Positions 23,064 to 31,959 are shown, counted from the stretch's first letter. The stretch: DNA of 64,000 bases from Streptacidiphilus jiangxiensis (GCF_900109465.1 NZ_FOAZ01000013.1:1-64000), one strand, 5' to 3'. Made by a program: numbers and translations. Notes: generated by a model from the letters alone, not told the origin.

Positions 23064-23405
23064 GTTCGGCACGTCGAAGGGCTCGTCGTGCCAGCGCCAG
23101 CCGGCGGTGCCGTCGTCGTGGATGTGGAGCAGGAACTCCGGGACCGGGTCGCCGTCGGGGAAGGTCATGGTGAGCGCGGCGCGGATCGCGAGCTGGCACT
23201 CGTCGACGCGCTCCCAGTCGTCCGTGTCGGCGGCGCGTTCCTGGTCCGCGAAGAGCGGGGCGAACTCCTCGAAGCCGGGGAAGGCCTCGACGCTCGCGTA
23301 CATCCAGGGCCAATCAGCGTCGATCACCCGCAGGTTGGCGAGCTCCTGCTCGCCGCGGTGCAGCCGCCAGACGCTGCCGGTGGTGGTCGGACGGGAGGCG
23401 GTCAT
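23058..23405 (-). CDS. Conserved hypothetical protein, 115 aa, coupled to propeller gene
   Basis: ATG (23405-23403) overlaps the TGA of the upstream propeller gene (ATGA), so translation is probably coupled. The protein is acidic and aromatic-rich: VWRLHRGEQELANLRVI, then DWPWMYASVEAFPGFEEF, a helical stretch with ERAADTDDWERVDECQL, and a C-terminal strand pair LLHIHDDGTAGWRWHDEPF. No catalytic motif, signal peptide or membrane helix is visible. The pairing suggests a partner or accessory of the beta-propeller protein. Confidence 0.65.
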   Translation of the reverse strand: MTASRPTTTGSVWRLHRGEQELANLRVIDADWPWMYASVEAFPGFEEFAPLFADQERAADTDDWERVDECQLAIRAALTMTFPDGDPVPEFLLHIHDDGTAGWRWHDEPFDVPNA

Positions 23406-24664
23406 GCTCCCTCGGCAAAGAGCTTGTTGACGGCGGCGCGGAGCTGCAGCCAGGTGGGATCCGTCGCATCGGCCTCGGTCACCGTCGAGAGGTCGTCGGC
23501 GATCCAGGTACGGATGCCGTCGGTGAGGACGAGGTCGGAGTCCAGGTCGGCGTCGGCGGGGAGTTCCGAGGTGCCGGCCAGGAACGCGCCGACTGCGGCC
23601 TCGGCGAGCTCGCGGCTGTCCGGGGTGTCCGCCGTCGTCGGCGCGGGGTCGTCGAGCACGGAGAGCAGGAACAGCAGGCCGCCGTCGGTGGCGGTGAGGA
23701 GTTCGCCGGTCGCCGTCACCGCGAGCGCGGTCAGGCGGGAGTCGACCGGAACGTTGTGCTCGGTGGTTTCGCGGGTTTCGACGTCCACTGCGAGCAGGGA
23801 GCCGTCGGGCGTCGCGATCCACAGGACGCCAGGGCGGGCCGCGAAGGCCAGGTTCTGCCTCGACCAGGACTCCATCTGGCTCTGATCGCCCAGGGGCGTG
23901 AACAGGACGCGGCGCAGCGAGGGGAACTCGAAGACCTCCACGTAGTTGCCGTACGCGTTGCCACGGATCGCGAAGTGGCGTCCGTCCGCGCTGAAGACGG
24001 GGGCCTCGTAGCCGTCGCAGTCCAGGATCAGCGCCTGCCGCAGCGGCCGCATCGCGGCAGGCGCGGCGCCCTCGTCGGCCTGGGCGCGGCCCTCGGCTCG
24101 GGCCTCGGCTCGGGCGAAGAGGCAGTGAGTGGCCCCCTGGTCGCTGACCAGGGTGGCCACGAGCCCGCCGCCGGGATGCGTTGCGACCCCGGTGTCCCAC
24201 CCGGGCCCGGCGCCGACAACCCCCGAGCCGAGATCGATCACGTCCGAGCTCTCCCAGTCCTCGCCCTCCTCGTCCGCCGACGGCGAGGCCCACAGGGCCC
24301 GCCCGTCTGGGCTGAACGCCAGAGACCGGTAGGAGGACCCGCCGTCCGCGGCGGACACTCCGTCAGGAGTCCACTGCCGCAGCCCCTCCGCCGTTGCCAC
24401 GACCAGCAGCGGCCGCTGCGGATGCCACGCCGCAGCCGGCGTCAGCTGCATCCGGTCCCACCCGAAGACGTCCCCGTACTCCTCCTCCTCGGCCCCCACG
24501 ACCCCGAGCTCCCGCAGCTGCCCCCCGCCGCAGTCCCAGACACGGACCGCCGGCCGCTCGGAGTCCCAACAGGCCACCAGCGGCAGCCGCGGATGACTCA
24601 CCAGCCGCTCCACCGCACGCCCGTCCCCGACAGATGTCCGTGCCACTACCTTGAGATCAGTCAC
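23402..24664 (-). CDS. WD40/YVTN-type beta-propeller protein
   Basis: Encodes 420 residues. Repeating blade units of about 40-50 residues are visible, with recurrent turns such as HPRLPLVACWDSERPAVRVWD, HPQRPLLVVATAEGLRQW, YRSLAFSPDGRALW, VFSADGRHFAIRGNAY and LAVTATGELLTAT. No signal peptide is seen, so it should be cytoplasmic. The C-terminal about 90 residues (from TADTPDSREL) are helical and not propeller-like. Such proteins act as scaffolds or ligand-binding platforms. It is translationally coupled to the 115-residue protein and divergent from nothing obvious; the upstream gap to the SDR gene is 156 bp. Confidence 0.7.
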   Translation of the reverse strand: MTDLKVVARTSVGDGRAVERLVSHPRLPLVACWDSERPAVRVWDCGGGQLRELGVVGAEEEEYGDVFGWDRMQLTPAAAWHPQRPLLVVATAEGLRQWTPDGVSAADGGSSYRSLAFSPDGRALWASPSADEEGEDWESSDVIDLGSGVVGAGPGWDTGVATHPGGGLVATLVSDQGATHCLFARAEARAEGRAQADEGAAPAAMRPLRQALILDCDGYEAPVFSADGRHFAIRGNAYGNYVEVFEFPSLRRVLFTPLGDQSQMESWSRQNLAFAARPGVLWIATPDGSLLAVDVETRETTEHNVPVDSRLTALAVTATGELLTATDGGLLFLLSVLDDPAPTTADTPDSRELAEAAVGAFLAGTSELPADADLDSDLVLTDGIRTWIADDLSTVTEADATDPTWLQLRAAVNKLFAEGA

Positions 24665-24820
24665 ACCGGCACGGTAGCCAGCGGCACTGACAGCACGGCG
24701 ATCACGGCCTCACCCCGCCTCCTGAGCGACCGCCAGATGATGCACGACCAGCGACGACTGCGGCGACGCGGAACCGCATCCGGGGCGGAGAGCGTCGTCA
24801 GGACGGTTCGTGGCGCGGGT

Positions 24821-25558
24821 CTACCAGGGGATGGTCCCGTTGTCGTCGAAGAAGGACCCGCTCGGGCCGCCGTCCGGCAGGGTGGCGAGCCGGATCGCGG
24901 TGGCCGCGCCCTGCTCGGGGGTGCGGGGCCCGTGGAAGCCCGTGAAGTCGGTCGCGACCAGGCCGGGGCAGGCGGCGTTGATCAGGATGCCCGTGCCGGC
25001 GAGCCGGCGGGCGTACTGCACGGTGACGGCGTTGAGGTACGTCTTGGACGGCGCGTAGGCCGCCATGACCGGGCCGATGTCGATGTTCGGGTCCGCCTGC
25101 AGGGTCAGGGAACCCACCGAGCTGGAGATGTTGACGACACGCGGCGACGCGGAGCGCCGCAGCAGCGGCAGCATCGCGTTGGTCACCTGGATGACGCCGA
25201 GCACGTTGGTCTCCACCACCGCCCGGACCACGTCGAGGTCGAGAGTCGTCGGATCCTGGTCCCACCCCGGCCCCATCTCCCCGGGGACACCGGCGTTGTT
25301 GACCAGGACGTCGAGGCGCCCGGCCTCGGACTCGACCAGTTCGGCAGCCTCGGCGACGCTGCTTCGGCTCGTCACGTCCAGCGCCACGCCGAACGCGTCG
25401 ACCCCGGCGGCGCGCAGCTTCCCGACGGCGTCCTCGCGCCGGGCCTCGTCACGGGCTCCCACGCCCACGCGGTGTCCTCGGGCGCCGAGGCCGGCCGCGA
25501 TCGCGTACCCAATTCCCTTGTTCGCGCCGGTCACCAGCGCGATCCTCGCTTCGTTCAT
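24821..25558 (-). CDS. Short-chain dehydrogenase/reductase
   Basis: Encodes 245 residues, a classical SDR: cofactor motif GANKGIG (about 11-17), NNAG strand, catalytic Ser in ISSSVGSL and YAPSK for the Tyr/Lys pair, with PG(LV) after the active site. The pattern near the start (ALVTGANKGIGYAIAAGL) resembles carbonyl-reductase-like NADPH enzymes. The substrate is unknown. It is divergent from the LysR gene at 25652, with overlapping GGTATC half sites in the short region between them, so the LysR protein is the likely regulator. Confidence 0.9.
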   Translation of the reverse strand: MNEARIALVTGANKGIGYAIAAGLGARGHRVGVGARDEARREDAVGKLRAAGVDAFGVALDVTSRSSVAEAAELVESEAGRLDVLVNNAGVPGEMGPGWDQDPTTLDLDVVRAVVETNVLGVIQVTNAMLPLLRRSASPRVVNISSSVGSLTLQADPNIDIGPVMAAYAPSKTYLNAVTVQYARRLAGTGILINAACPGLVATDFTGFHGPRTPEQGAATAIRLATLPDGGPSGSFFDDNGTIPW

Positions 25559-25605
25559 GTCGACGATGCTCGCCCCCGGCCGAGGAGAGCGTCCAACACC
25601 GAAGC

Positions 25606-25632
25606 GGTATTCTGTGATACCCGCCAGGTATC
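25606..25632. promoter_or_regulatory. Overlapping GGTATC palindromes, LysR operator candidate
   Basis: GGTAT-TCTGTG-ATACC (25606-25621) and GATACC-CGCCA-GGTATC (25616-25632) share the central half site. Three half sites spaced by about one helical turn lie 20-46 bp before the LysR start and 48-74 bp before the divergent SDR start. Confidence 0.65.
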
Positions 25633-25651
25633 AGCCCGGGGAGGGGACGGC

Positions 25652-26539
25652 ATGGACACCTTGGAGACGCGCGAGCTCAGGTACTTCGTGGCCGTCGCCG
25701 AGGAGCTGCACTTCGGCCGCGCCGCCGAACGCCTGGGCATGGCCCAGCCGCCGCTGTCCAGAGCCGTCCAGCAGCTCGAGAGACGCCTCGGGGTCTCTCT
25801 GCTGGAACGCGACCGCCGCGGCGTGCGCCTGACCGGCGCCGGTCAGGTGCTGCTGCACGAGGGCCGCACGGCCCTCGACGCGACCGCCGCCGCGGCTCGA
25901 CGCACCCGCCGCTTCGGCAGCGCAGACCATCCGGACGGGCCCCGAGAACGCCTGGTCATCGGCGTGAAGGCCGCCGCATCCCACGATCTGTTGCAACGGC
26001 TGCTCGACGCCTACGCCGCCGAGCCCGACGCCGCCGAGATCGAGGTGCTGGCCGGCGGTTTCAACGAGCAGGAGCAGATGCTGCGCGACGGTCGCGCCGA
26101 TGTCGCTCTCCTCATCGTGCCGTTCAACTCCCTGGCGGGGTTCGACAGCGAGGAGTTGCTGACCGAAGGGCGGATCGCCGTCCTGCCCGCACGGCACCCG
26201 CTCGCGGCGCGCAAGGTTCTGTCCATGGCCGACATCAGCGACGTCCCCGATCTCCCGATCGCCCGCTGGCCACGGCATGGCAGCTACGAACCCGGTCCAG
26301 GCCCGGAAGTCCGCGACCACACGCAGCTGGCCCAGCTGATCGCCCTTGGACGCACCGTGGCCGTCGTCCCGGAATCAGCCCGCACCTGGCTGTGGCACGA
26401 GCACGCCGCCGTGCCACTGAGCGACGCGCCTCCCGTCTCCACCCACATCGCCTGGCCCGCGCACAGCCGCTCGCTCGCCCTCGCCGGCCTGATCCGCACC
26501 GCGACGCGGCTGATTGCGGACCCCGCGCCGACGCACTGA
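25652..26539 (+). CDS. LysR-family transcriptional regulator
   Basis: Encodes 295 residues from ATG at 25652 with GGGGAGGGG upstream. The winged HTH is at about 5-64 (ELRYFVAVAEELHFGRAAERL, then AQPPLSRAVQQLERRLG). The effector domain starts near 90 (LVIGVKAAASHDLLQRLL) and includes ADVALLIVPFN and VAVVPESART. It is of the BenM/CatR-like length. Placement and the overlapping palindromes indicate control of the divergent SDR gene and of itself. The inducer is unknown. Confidence 0.9.
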   Translation: MDTLETRELRYFVAVAEELHFGRAAERLGMAQPPLSRAVQQLERRLGVSLLERDRRGVRLTGAGQVLLHEGRTALDATAAAARRTRRFGSADHPDGPRERLVIGVKAAASHDLLQRLLDAYAAEPDAAEIEVLAGGFNEQEQMLRDGRADVALLIVPFNSLAGFDSEELLTEGRIAVLPARHPLAARKVLSMADISDVPDLPIARWPRHGSYEPGPGPEVRDHTQLAQLIALGRTVAVVPESARTWLWHEHAAVPLSDAPPVSTHIAWPAHSRSLALAGLIRTATRLIADPAPTH

Positions 26540-26582
26540 ACCGCCGGACCGGACAGGGCTGGCGCCAGGAACAAGCCGGTTC

Positions 26583-26625
26583 CGTCCGGCCGGAGGGCGT
26601 GAGGCCGAGCCCCCGACCGGACGGT
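26583..26625. terminator. Bidirectional hairpin after LysR gene
   Basis: CCGTCCGG (26583-26590) pairs with CCGGACGG (26618-26625) between two convergent genes. Confidence 0.55.
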
Positions 26626-26644
26626 CACGTCAGGCCTCGCCGGC

Positions 26645-28294
26645 TCACCACCTCATGTGGCGCCGGTGCTTGCCGTTGGTGGTGGCGGACGCCGTGGGGA
26701 TGGGAGAGCCGTTGGCGGCCGTGTCCGTCGCAACAGGCGCGGGAGGCGCGACAGCCGTGGCGGAGGTGGCGGACATCGGGGTGGGGCAGGCCGACGCCGG
26801 GGAGGATGCCGCGGGGTTCGCCGGCGTGGACGGGCCGGTCGGCGCGGGGTTCGCCGGCGTCGTCGGGCCGGTCGGCGAGGCGGAAGTGGTGGTCCCTGCG
26901 GCGGGGTTCGGGGAGACGACTGCGCAGGTCGTGGTGGGAGTCGCCGCGCCGACCGCGGGGGCGGGAGGGGTCTGGCCCAGCGGGGTGAACGTCGCGTTGA
27001 CGACGACGCCGTTGCCGTCCGTGGTCAGCGTGATCGGGTTGGCCGCCTTGAGCAGCCCCCCGCAGTTGAGGTTGGTGAAACTCTGGTTGGCGCGCATGGC
27101 CAGGAAGGTGAAGAGGTTGTTCGCCATGGCTGCGTCGACCGAGGGGCCGTTCATGAAGAGGGCCTGGTCCTTGAAGACCCGTTGGATACCCATCGCGTTG
27201 CCGAACAGGTTCTGGCAGTAGGTCGTGCCGTTGCCGTTGTCCGCCGCGCCGATCGGGGTCATGTCGACGCCGGCGCGGTAGAGGTTGACCTTGGTGCGGT
27301 TGGCGTTGTTGTTGTTCAACGTCATCGGGTCGGTCAGCGGGACCAGCGCGATCGGTGCCTGCTGATTCGCGGCCGCGGAGAGCTCGTCGAGGGGCAGCGC
27401 CGCGCTCGCCGTACCGTCGCTGGACTGGTCGGGTCGGGTCCAGGGGGTGCACCCCAGGGCCGGGTCGATGAACTGGGTCAGCAGGAGGTTGTCGCTGCCG
27501 TTGGCCAGGTCCACCAGCTGCTGGTTCTGCAGCGTGGCCTTGTTGGCGGCGTTGTTCTGCGCGGTCCGGCCGTTCGCGGTGGCCAGGTAGTGGGTGACCA
27601 CGTTGTCGCTCTGGTCCTGGTCCACCACGGAGAAGTCACGGGTCGTCGGGCAGGGCAGGCCGTCCTTGGCGGTGCCGGCGGCGGGAATCTGCAGCTGCCC
27701 GGCCGCCACCTGCCGATTCGCGTTGCGGAAGAACGCCGGGGCGTTGCAGTCGGCGAACTGCCCGAAGATCGAGCCTCGCAGGCCGTTCACGCATCGCCCC
27801 TGGCCCAGGGAGTTGGTGCCGTTGGTGCTCTTCAGGGTCAGACTGGTGCCGTTGAAGCCGAACCAGATCCCGACGGTGGAGCCGGCCGGAACGGTCGCGG
27901 GCGCGGTGGGCGCAGCGGGCTGGGTGCCCTGGTCGACCACCAGGGGGTCGTACAACGTCACCTGCCCGCCGGGCGCGACGATCGCGGCCTCGACGAATGC
28001 GGACTGGTTGGCGTTGGCCTCGTTGCACGGACCTGCGGCCGGGTCGGTGGCCACCAGCTGGTACGGAGTGGCGAGGCCCTGCGCGCCGAGCGGGTTCGGC
28101 GGCACCACCAGGGTGCAGTTGGGGTTGGCGGCCGCAGCCGCCTGCTGGTTGTTCGCGGCCAGCGCGCTGGCCAGCCCGCCCGCGATCAGGGGCAGTCCGA
28201 CGAGCAGGGCGATCCAGGTGAACTTCCTCCCACGGCGTCGGCGGCGCCGGTCGGGTGTGAGGCGCGGGCGTCGGGACGTGTCCGAATGGCGCAT
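26645..28294 (-). CDS. Membrane-anchored or exported protein with Pro/Thr-rich tail
   Basis: Encodes 549 residues from ATG at 28294 (GGAG upstream). A very basic N-terminus (RRRRRRGRKF) precedes one hydrophobic segment (about 28-48, WIALLVGLPLIAGGLASALA), which may be an uncleaved anchor or a signal peptide. The ectodomain of about 390 residues is Asn/Gln-rich with several Cys (PNCTLVV, GPCNEAN, GRCVNGL, LPCPTT, LGCTPW, TYCQNL), then a low-complexity Pro/Thr/Ala region with a 33-bp tandem repeat and a basic end GKHRRHMRW. No family was recognised. The gene at 28403 is upstream on the same strand and has the same architecture. Confidence 0.75.
   Translation of the reverse strand: MRHSDTSRRPRLTPDRRRRRRGRKFTWIALLVGLPLIAGGLASALAANNQQAAAAANPNCTLVVPPNPLGAQGLATPYQLVATDPAAGPCNEANANQSAFVEAAIVAPGGQVTLYDPLVVDQGTQPAAPTAPATVPAGSTVGIWFGFNGTSLTLKSTNGTNSLGQGRCVNGLRGSIFGQFADCNAPAFFRNANRQVAAGQLQIPAAGTAKDGLPCPTTRDFSVVDQDQSDNVVTHYLATANGRTAQNNAANKATLQNQQLVDLANGSDNLLLTQFIDPALGCTPWTRPDQSSDGTASAALPLDELSAAANQQAPIALVPLTDPMTLNNNNANRTKVNLYRAGVDMTPIGAADNGNGTTYCQNLFGNAMGIQRVFKDQALFMNGPSVDAAMANNLFTFLAMRANQSFTNLNCGGLLKAANPITLTTDGNGVVVNATFTPLGQTPPAPAVGAATPTTTCAVVSPNPAAGTTTSASPTGPTTPANPAPTGPSTPANPAASSPASACPTPMSATSATAVAPPAPVATDTAANGSPIPTASATTNGKHRRHMRW
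26813..26878 (-). repeat. 33-bp tandem repeat in the Pro/Thr-rich tail
   Basis: Two adjacent copies (26813-26845 and 26846-26878) begin GGGGTTCGCCGGCGT and encode repeats of PTGPTTPANPA type in the exported protein. They differ at a few positions. Confidence 0.7.
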
Positions 28295-28402
28295 GTGCGA
28301 GTCAACTCCAATCCGGCCCGCGGTCGGCGGGCCGCGATCCACCCGGCTCTACGGCCGGAGCCCTGGCCCCCGTGGTTCGGGGGCCAGGGTCGGGCGAGCC
28401 GG

Positions 28403-29893
28403 TCAGAAGTGCGTGCCGACCGCCGTGCTCGGTGCCGTGCTCGGTGCCGCGGGGAGGCTCGGCATCGATGTCGGCATCGAGGTGGGCGTGGGCGTCGTCG
28501 TCGGAGCGGGCGTGGGGAAGGCCGAGCCACCCACGACGAGGCTCACGTGCAGGTGGGCCAGGAAGAGCGAGGTGACGGTCGGCCACCGGTTCATCCGATG
28601 CCCGTAGAGGGGCGTCTGCCGCACGAACGCCCAGACCAGGTCGCCGTTGGCCAGCACGCCGATGGGACCGGAGACGTGCACGCCGAGCACGAGATCCGGA
28701 GTGAGGAACCGGCCGTTGAGGTCGACCAGTCGGAAGTGGGTGCCGGTGAAGACCCCGTTCCGGACGGACTCCCAGCTGACCAGCAAGGCCGTCCTGCCGT
28801 ACGGCGCCAGGTGGACGTTGATGTTCTCGGTCCCGGCCGTAGTGGTCAGGACGACGGAGCGTGCGGTGCGCGAGCCGGTGTCGACGAAGAACAGCACGGT
28901 CCGGTGGCTGCTCCAGCGCGGGGTGATGTCCCAGGTGAGGAGGTTCTTCCGGGAGGAGACCGGCCCGCGCGAGGAGAGCGCCGTCACCCAACTCCCGTTG
29001 CCGGTCCGCACCATGTCGTCGCCGCTGGTCAGCGCCGAACCGGCGGCGGTTCCGTCGTCGTAGCAGGTGTACGCCGCCGACGGGCCCGACCAGCCGAGGG
29101 TGCGCCCGGTGTCGCCCCGGCACCCCCACGCACGCCCTCCGGGCAGGATCCGCCCGGCGTCACTGACGTAGACCATCTTGTCGCCCCAACGGCCGTTCTG
29201 GGCGCCACCCGCTCCGTGCACGGTGAAGACGGCGGCGTAGCGGCCACCGCTCCAGGCGAGTTGACCGTCGAGCATGGGGGCGGTGTCGTGACTGGTGGCG
29301 CCGGTCAGTTTGACGACGAACGCGACACGACCGTCGCGTACGCGGATCAGCGCGGCAGCGGTCTCCCCCCAGCGGTTGTGGTCCGCCACGCGGGTGAGCA
29401 ACGCGAAACCGTCGTCGAAGGCCACCAAGCCGCCGATCTCGCGTGCACCGGTGATCACGGTGTCCGGGCCGGTGCGCCGAAGCCGGCCGTCGACGCGGGT
29501 GACGTGGATTCCGTTCGCAGCCTGCCAGGCCACGTCCACTGTGCCGCCGGGGGCGACCGCGGTGACCGTGCGCGTCCACTGCGGCATCCCGGCGCCGTTG
29601 GGGGAGAGGTAGTTGAAGGCGCTGCTCAGCTTGATGGTGGAGACCGAGATGTTCGCCGCGATGACGCCGGCGTTCATCATCGACGGGGCGTTGACGGCCG
29701 TCCGGCTGGTGACCGCGCCCCAGTTCGTGGGCGTGGCGGCCACCCCGGTGCCGGGAGGGGTTGTCGGGGTGACGTCGGCGAAGGCCAAACCTCCGCCGAC
29801 GACCACCGCCAGGGCCAGGGGTAATCCGAACAGGAGACGGTGCTTGCGCCGCTCCGATCGAGCCCTGACGGCTGTGAGTCGTTTGCCAGGCAT
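28403..29893 (-). CDS. Exported beta-rich protein with Pro/Thr-rich tail
   Basis: Encodes 496 residues from ATG at 29893, with AAAGGAG at good spacing. The basic start (RARSERRKHRLL) and one hydrophobic segment (about 20-38, FGLPLALAVVVGGGLAFA) are followed by an ectodomain with repeated strand patterns such as VDVAWQAANGIHVTRVDG, LVAFDDGFALLTRVAD and LDGQLAWSGGRYAAVFTVHG that look like a beta-propeller, and a short Pro/Thr/Ser tail. No catalytic motif was recognised. It is the first gene before the 549-residue protein (108 bp gap) and shares its layout, so the two may be co-transcribed and work together at the cell surface. Confidence 0.75.
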   Translation of the reverse strand: MPGKRLTAVRARSERRKHRLLFGLPLALAVVVGGGLAFADVTPTTPPGTGVAATPTNWGAVTSRTAVNAPSMMNAGVIAANISVSTIKLSSAFNYLSPNGAGMPQWTRTVTAVAPGGTVDVAWQAANGIHVTRVDGRLRRTGPDTVITGAREIGGLVAFDDGFALLTRVADHNRWGETAAALIRVRDGRVAFVVKLTGATSHDTAPMLDGQLAWSGGRYAAVFTVHGAGGAQNGRWGDKMVYVSDAGRILPGGRAWGCRGDTGRTLGWSGPSAAYTCYDDGTAAGSALTSGDDMVRTGNGSWVTALSSRGPVSSRKNLLTWDITPRWSSHRTVLFFVDTGSRTARSVVLTTTAGTENINVHLAPYGRTALLVSWESVRNGVFTGTHFRLVDLNGRFLTPDLVLGVHVSGPIGVLANGDLVWAFVRQTPLYGHRMNRWPTVTSLFLAHLHVSLVVGGSAFPTPAPTTTPTPTSMPTSMPSLPAAPSTAPSTAVGTHF

Positions 29894-30107
29894 GTCTGCT
29901 CCTTTCCGCTCGGGTGGGGAACAGACTGCCGCCGCGGGGGGTGCGCGGTCTGCGGTGCGCAAGCCGCTGTAAGAGACGTGTAATGCCTTACGTGGTCGGA
30001 GAAACGCAAGGTGCGGATGATGCGTCCCCGAGGCCCGTCGGCGGCGCGCACGCGGCCTGCCTGGGCGTTTGCCGCCCGCGGCGGCACCGGCGGCAACTCC
30101 CTGGGCG

Positions 30108-30263
30108 GGGGCCAATGTCCGCCGAGATTCCGGCTTCCGTCGGCGAGTTCCCCGGCGATGTCGAGGTGCCCGGAGTAGGCGACCGTCTCCTCGATCATGT
30201 GCAGCACGACCCGGCGCACGCCGTCCGGTCGGGCGAAGGCCACGGTGTACTCTGCGGCTCGGC
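30108..30263 (-). pseudogene. Remnant of a DinB/DUF664-like gene
   Basis: The 482-bp gap 29894-30375 holds no intact gene, but the minus strand reads GVRRVVLHMIEETVAYSGH followed by LDIAGELADG, the conserved C-terminal helix of DUF664/DinB-superfamily proteins. There is no start, N-terminal domain or metal-binding first half, and the frame then runs into unrelated sequence, so only about 50 codons of the old gene remain. The rest of the gap shows nothing recognisable beyond promoter space for the flanking divergent genes. Confidence 0.55.
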
Positions 30264-30375
30264 GGTCTCGACGCGGTGCGGTCGTCGCGTGGAGCGTCGC
30301 TGCTTGCCATGAGGCACGCGCATCCCATCAACGCCTGCAGCCGCCCGCCCGTGGCCGGCGCGAGAGGATCTCGGC

Positions 30376-30777
30376 ATGTTCGACAAGCTGCTGCACCACA
30401 AGCTGCTGCACGAGGGTCTCGAGAGCCAGGGAGTGATCACCAAGCAGAAGGTCGAGGGGATGAAGGGCGACAGGGCCTTCTCCGGCTTCTACCTCGGCAT
30501 CGAGGGGCACATGAAGTTCGAGGACGGCACCGAGGGCGCGTTCTCGTCCATGGGCCTCGACACCTCGAAGCTCGGTGACCTCGAGGTCGGGATGATCGTC
30601 CCGGTCCGCTACAGCGCCGACCACAAGCATGTGGTCCTGGACGTGCTGAAGCTGGAAGCCAGGCACAAGGCCTGGAAGCAGTCGGCGGCCGATTTCGACG
30701 AGCAGCGCCGGCAGCAGGAGATCGCCGCTGCCGAAGCCAAGTTGGCCGAGGCGAACAAGCACCGCCACCACGACTGA
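30376..30777 (+). CDS. Conserved hypothetical protein, 133 aa
   Basis: ATG at 30376 follows a purine-rich leader (GAGAGGATC). The N-terminal half looks like a small beta-barrel (VITKQKVEGMKGDRAFSG, then YLGIEGHMKFEDGTEGAF, and LEVGMIVPVRYSADHKHVVLDV), and the C-terminal third is a charged, probably coiled-coil helix (SAADFDEQRRQQEIAAAEAK) ending in a His-rich tail KHRHHD. No signal peptide is visible. Function unknown; codon use is normal and the length is plausible for a real gene. Confidence 0.65.
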   Translation: MFDKLLHHKLLHEGLESQGVITKQKVEGMKGDRAFSGFYLGIEGHMKFEDGTEGAFSSMGLDTSKLGDLEVGMIVPVRYSADHKHVVLDVLKLEARHKAWKQSAADFDEQRRQQEIAAAEAKLAEANKHRHHD

Positions 30778-31001
30778 GTCCTGACCCGGCCTGACCCGGT
30801 GCCACCCCGGCGGGTCGCGGTGGCGGCCCGGCGGTGCCGCCGAGCCACGTCTCGACCGTCGCCATGCACCCTGTGTATTGAAGTGACTGCGGAGAGTAGG
30901 GCGGATCGGGCAAGCTACGTTCGACGCTGGGTCCTCCGTGATCGGCCGACCGTGCGCATCGTCCGACCGCTCCCGCCAGGGTGCGAAAGCGAGGTCCAGT
31001 G

Positions 31002-31925
31002 ATGTCCTTACGCCGAGCAACGCCTGTTCTTGCCCTGCTCGCCGCGCTCGTGACCGCCATAGCCGCTTTGGTGTTCGCCGCTCCGGGCTCAGCGGCCCTG
31101 GACCGGCGGGTGCGCGAGTGAGACAAGCCCGAAGTGCGTGCCCTACTCCTGGGGTGCCGGCCACGGCGTGAAGCCCGGCCCGTCGATGGGTCAGTGCGAA
31201 GCTTGGACCCGGCCCAAGGGCGCCCCGAAGACACTGCTGGCCGGTCCCCGGTGCCAGGCCTCCACGGCCCACCCCATGGGGACGTCCTGGGCAACGGGAA
31301 CAACAACTCGCAGCGGGTCATGCCCCACATGGTCAAGGTGCCCACGGCGCAAGCCATGCCCGGAGATCTGGCGTACTTCGAAGGACACGTCGGGATCCTG
31401 ATCGGCAAGTCCGCAAAGACGGTCCAGATCCTGGCCGCGCCACACGCCTACGACCACGTCCAGCGCACCAACACCTGGACCCTGGCCTATGTCCGCACCA
31501 ACCATGCCGGGCTCTCCACCGTCCAGGGCTTCTACCGTTACGTCCCCCCGACGACCGGGCCGAGCCCGTCGCCCAGCCCGTCCCTGCCCCACTTGGCGGC
31601 GTCGTACAGCGGCACGGTGCACAACATCACCTACAACATCGACTCCACCTTCGGCCTGAGCTCGATCACCGAGGACGCGCAGGGGCACATCGCCGGCCAG
31701 ATGACGGTCGCTCCCCCGCTGTACGGCAGCGGCAGCTTCTCGGGCACCGTCACGGCCACGTCCATCAACTTCACGGTGACCAGCACGACGCCGAATCCTG
31801 CCGGAGCAGTCTCGATCGCGTTCGTCGGAACGATCAGTCCGACATCCATGGCCGGCACCTACACCGTCCAAGCGACGGGTGGCACCCAAACCGGTTCGTG
31901 GCAGCTGAACGGATCCACCGGCTGA
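31002..31925 (+). pseudogene. Secreted NlpC/P60-like cell-wall hydrolase, frameshifted
   Basis: ATG at 31002 opens a normal signal peptide ending near APGSAA, but the frame stops at TGA (31119-31121). The mature start continues in a second frame (ETSPKCVPYSWGAGHGVKPG), and from about 31230 the recognisable protein is in a third frame (DVLGNGNNNSQ, then MPGDLAYFEGHVGILIG and APHAYDHVQRTN), typical of NlpC/P60-like peptidases. The segment between, where the catalytic Cys block (DCSG type) should be, is scrambled and lacks it. The intact C-terminal part is a second, beta-rich domain (SYSGTVHNITYNIDSTFGL onward). At least two frame changes make an active product very unlikely. Confidence 0.75.
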
Positions 31926-31959
31926 CCGCGGACCCGCTTCCCACGCAGTAGAGCCCTCT

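Noticed and set aside
26657-29824. Plus-strand open frame of 1055 codons
   Set aside because: Antisense shadow of the two exported-protein genes, with repetitive Arg/Gly content.
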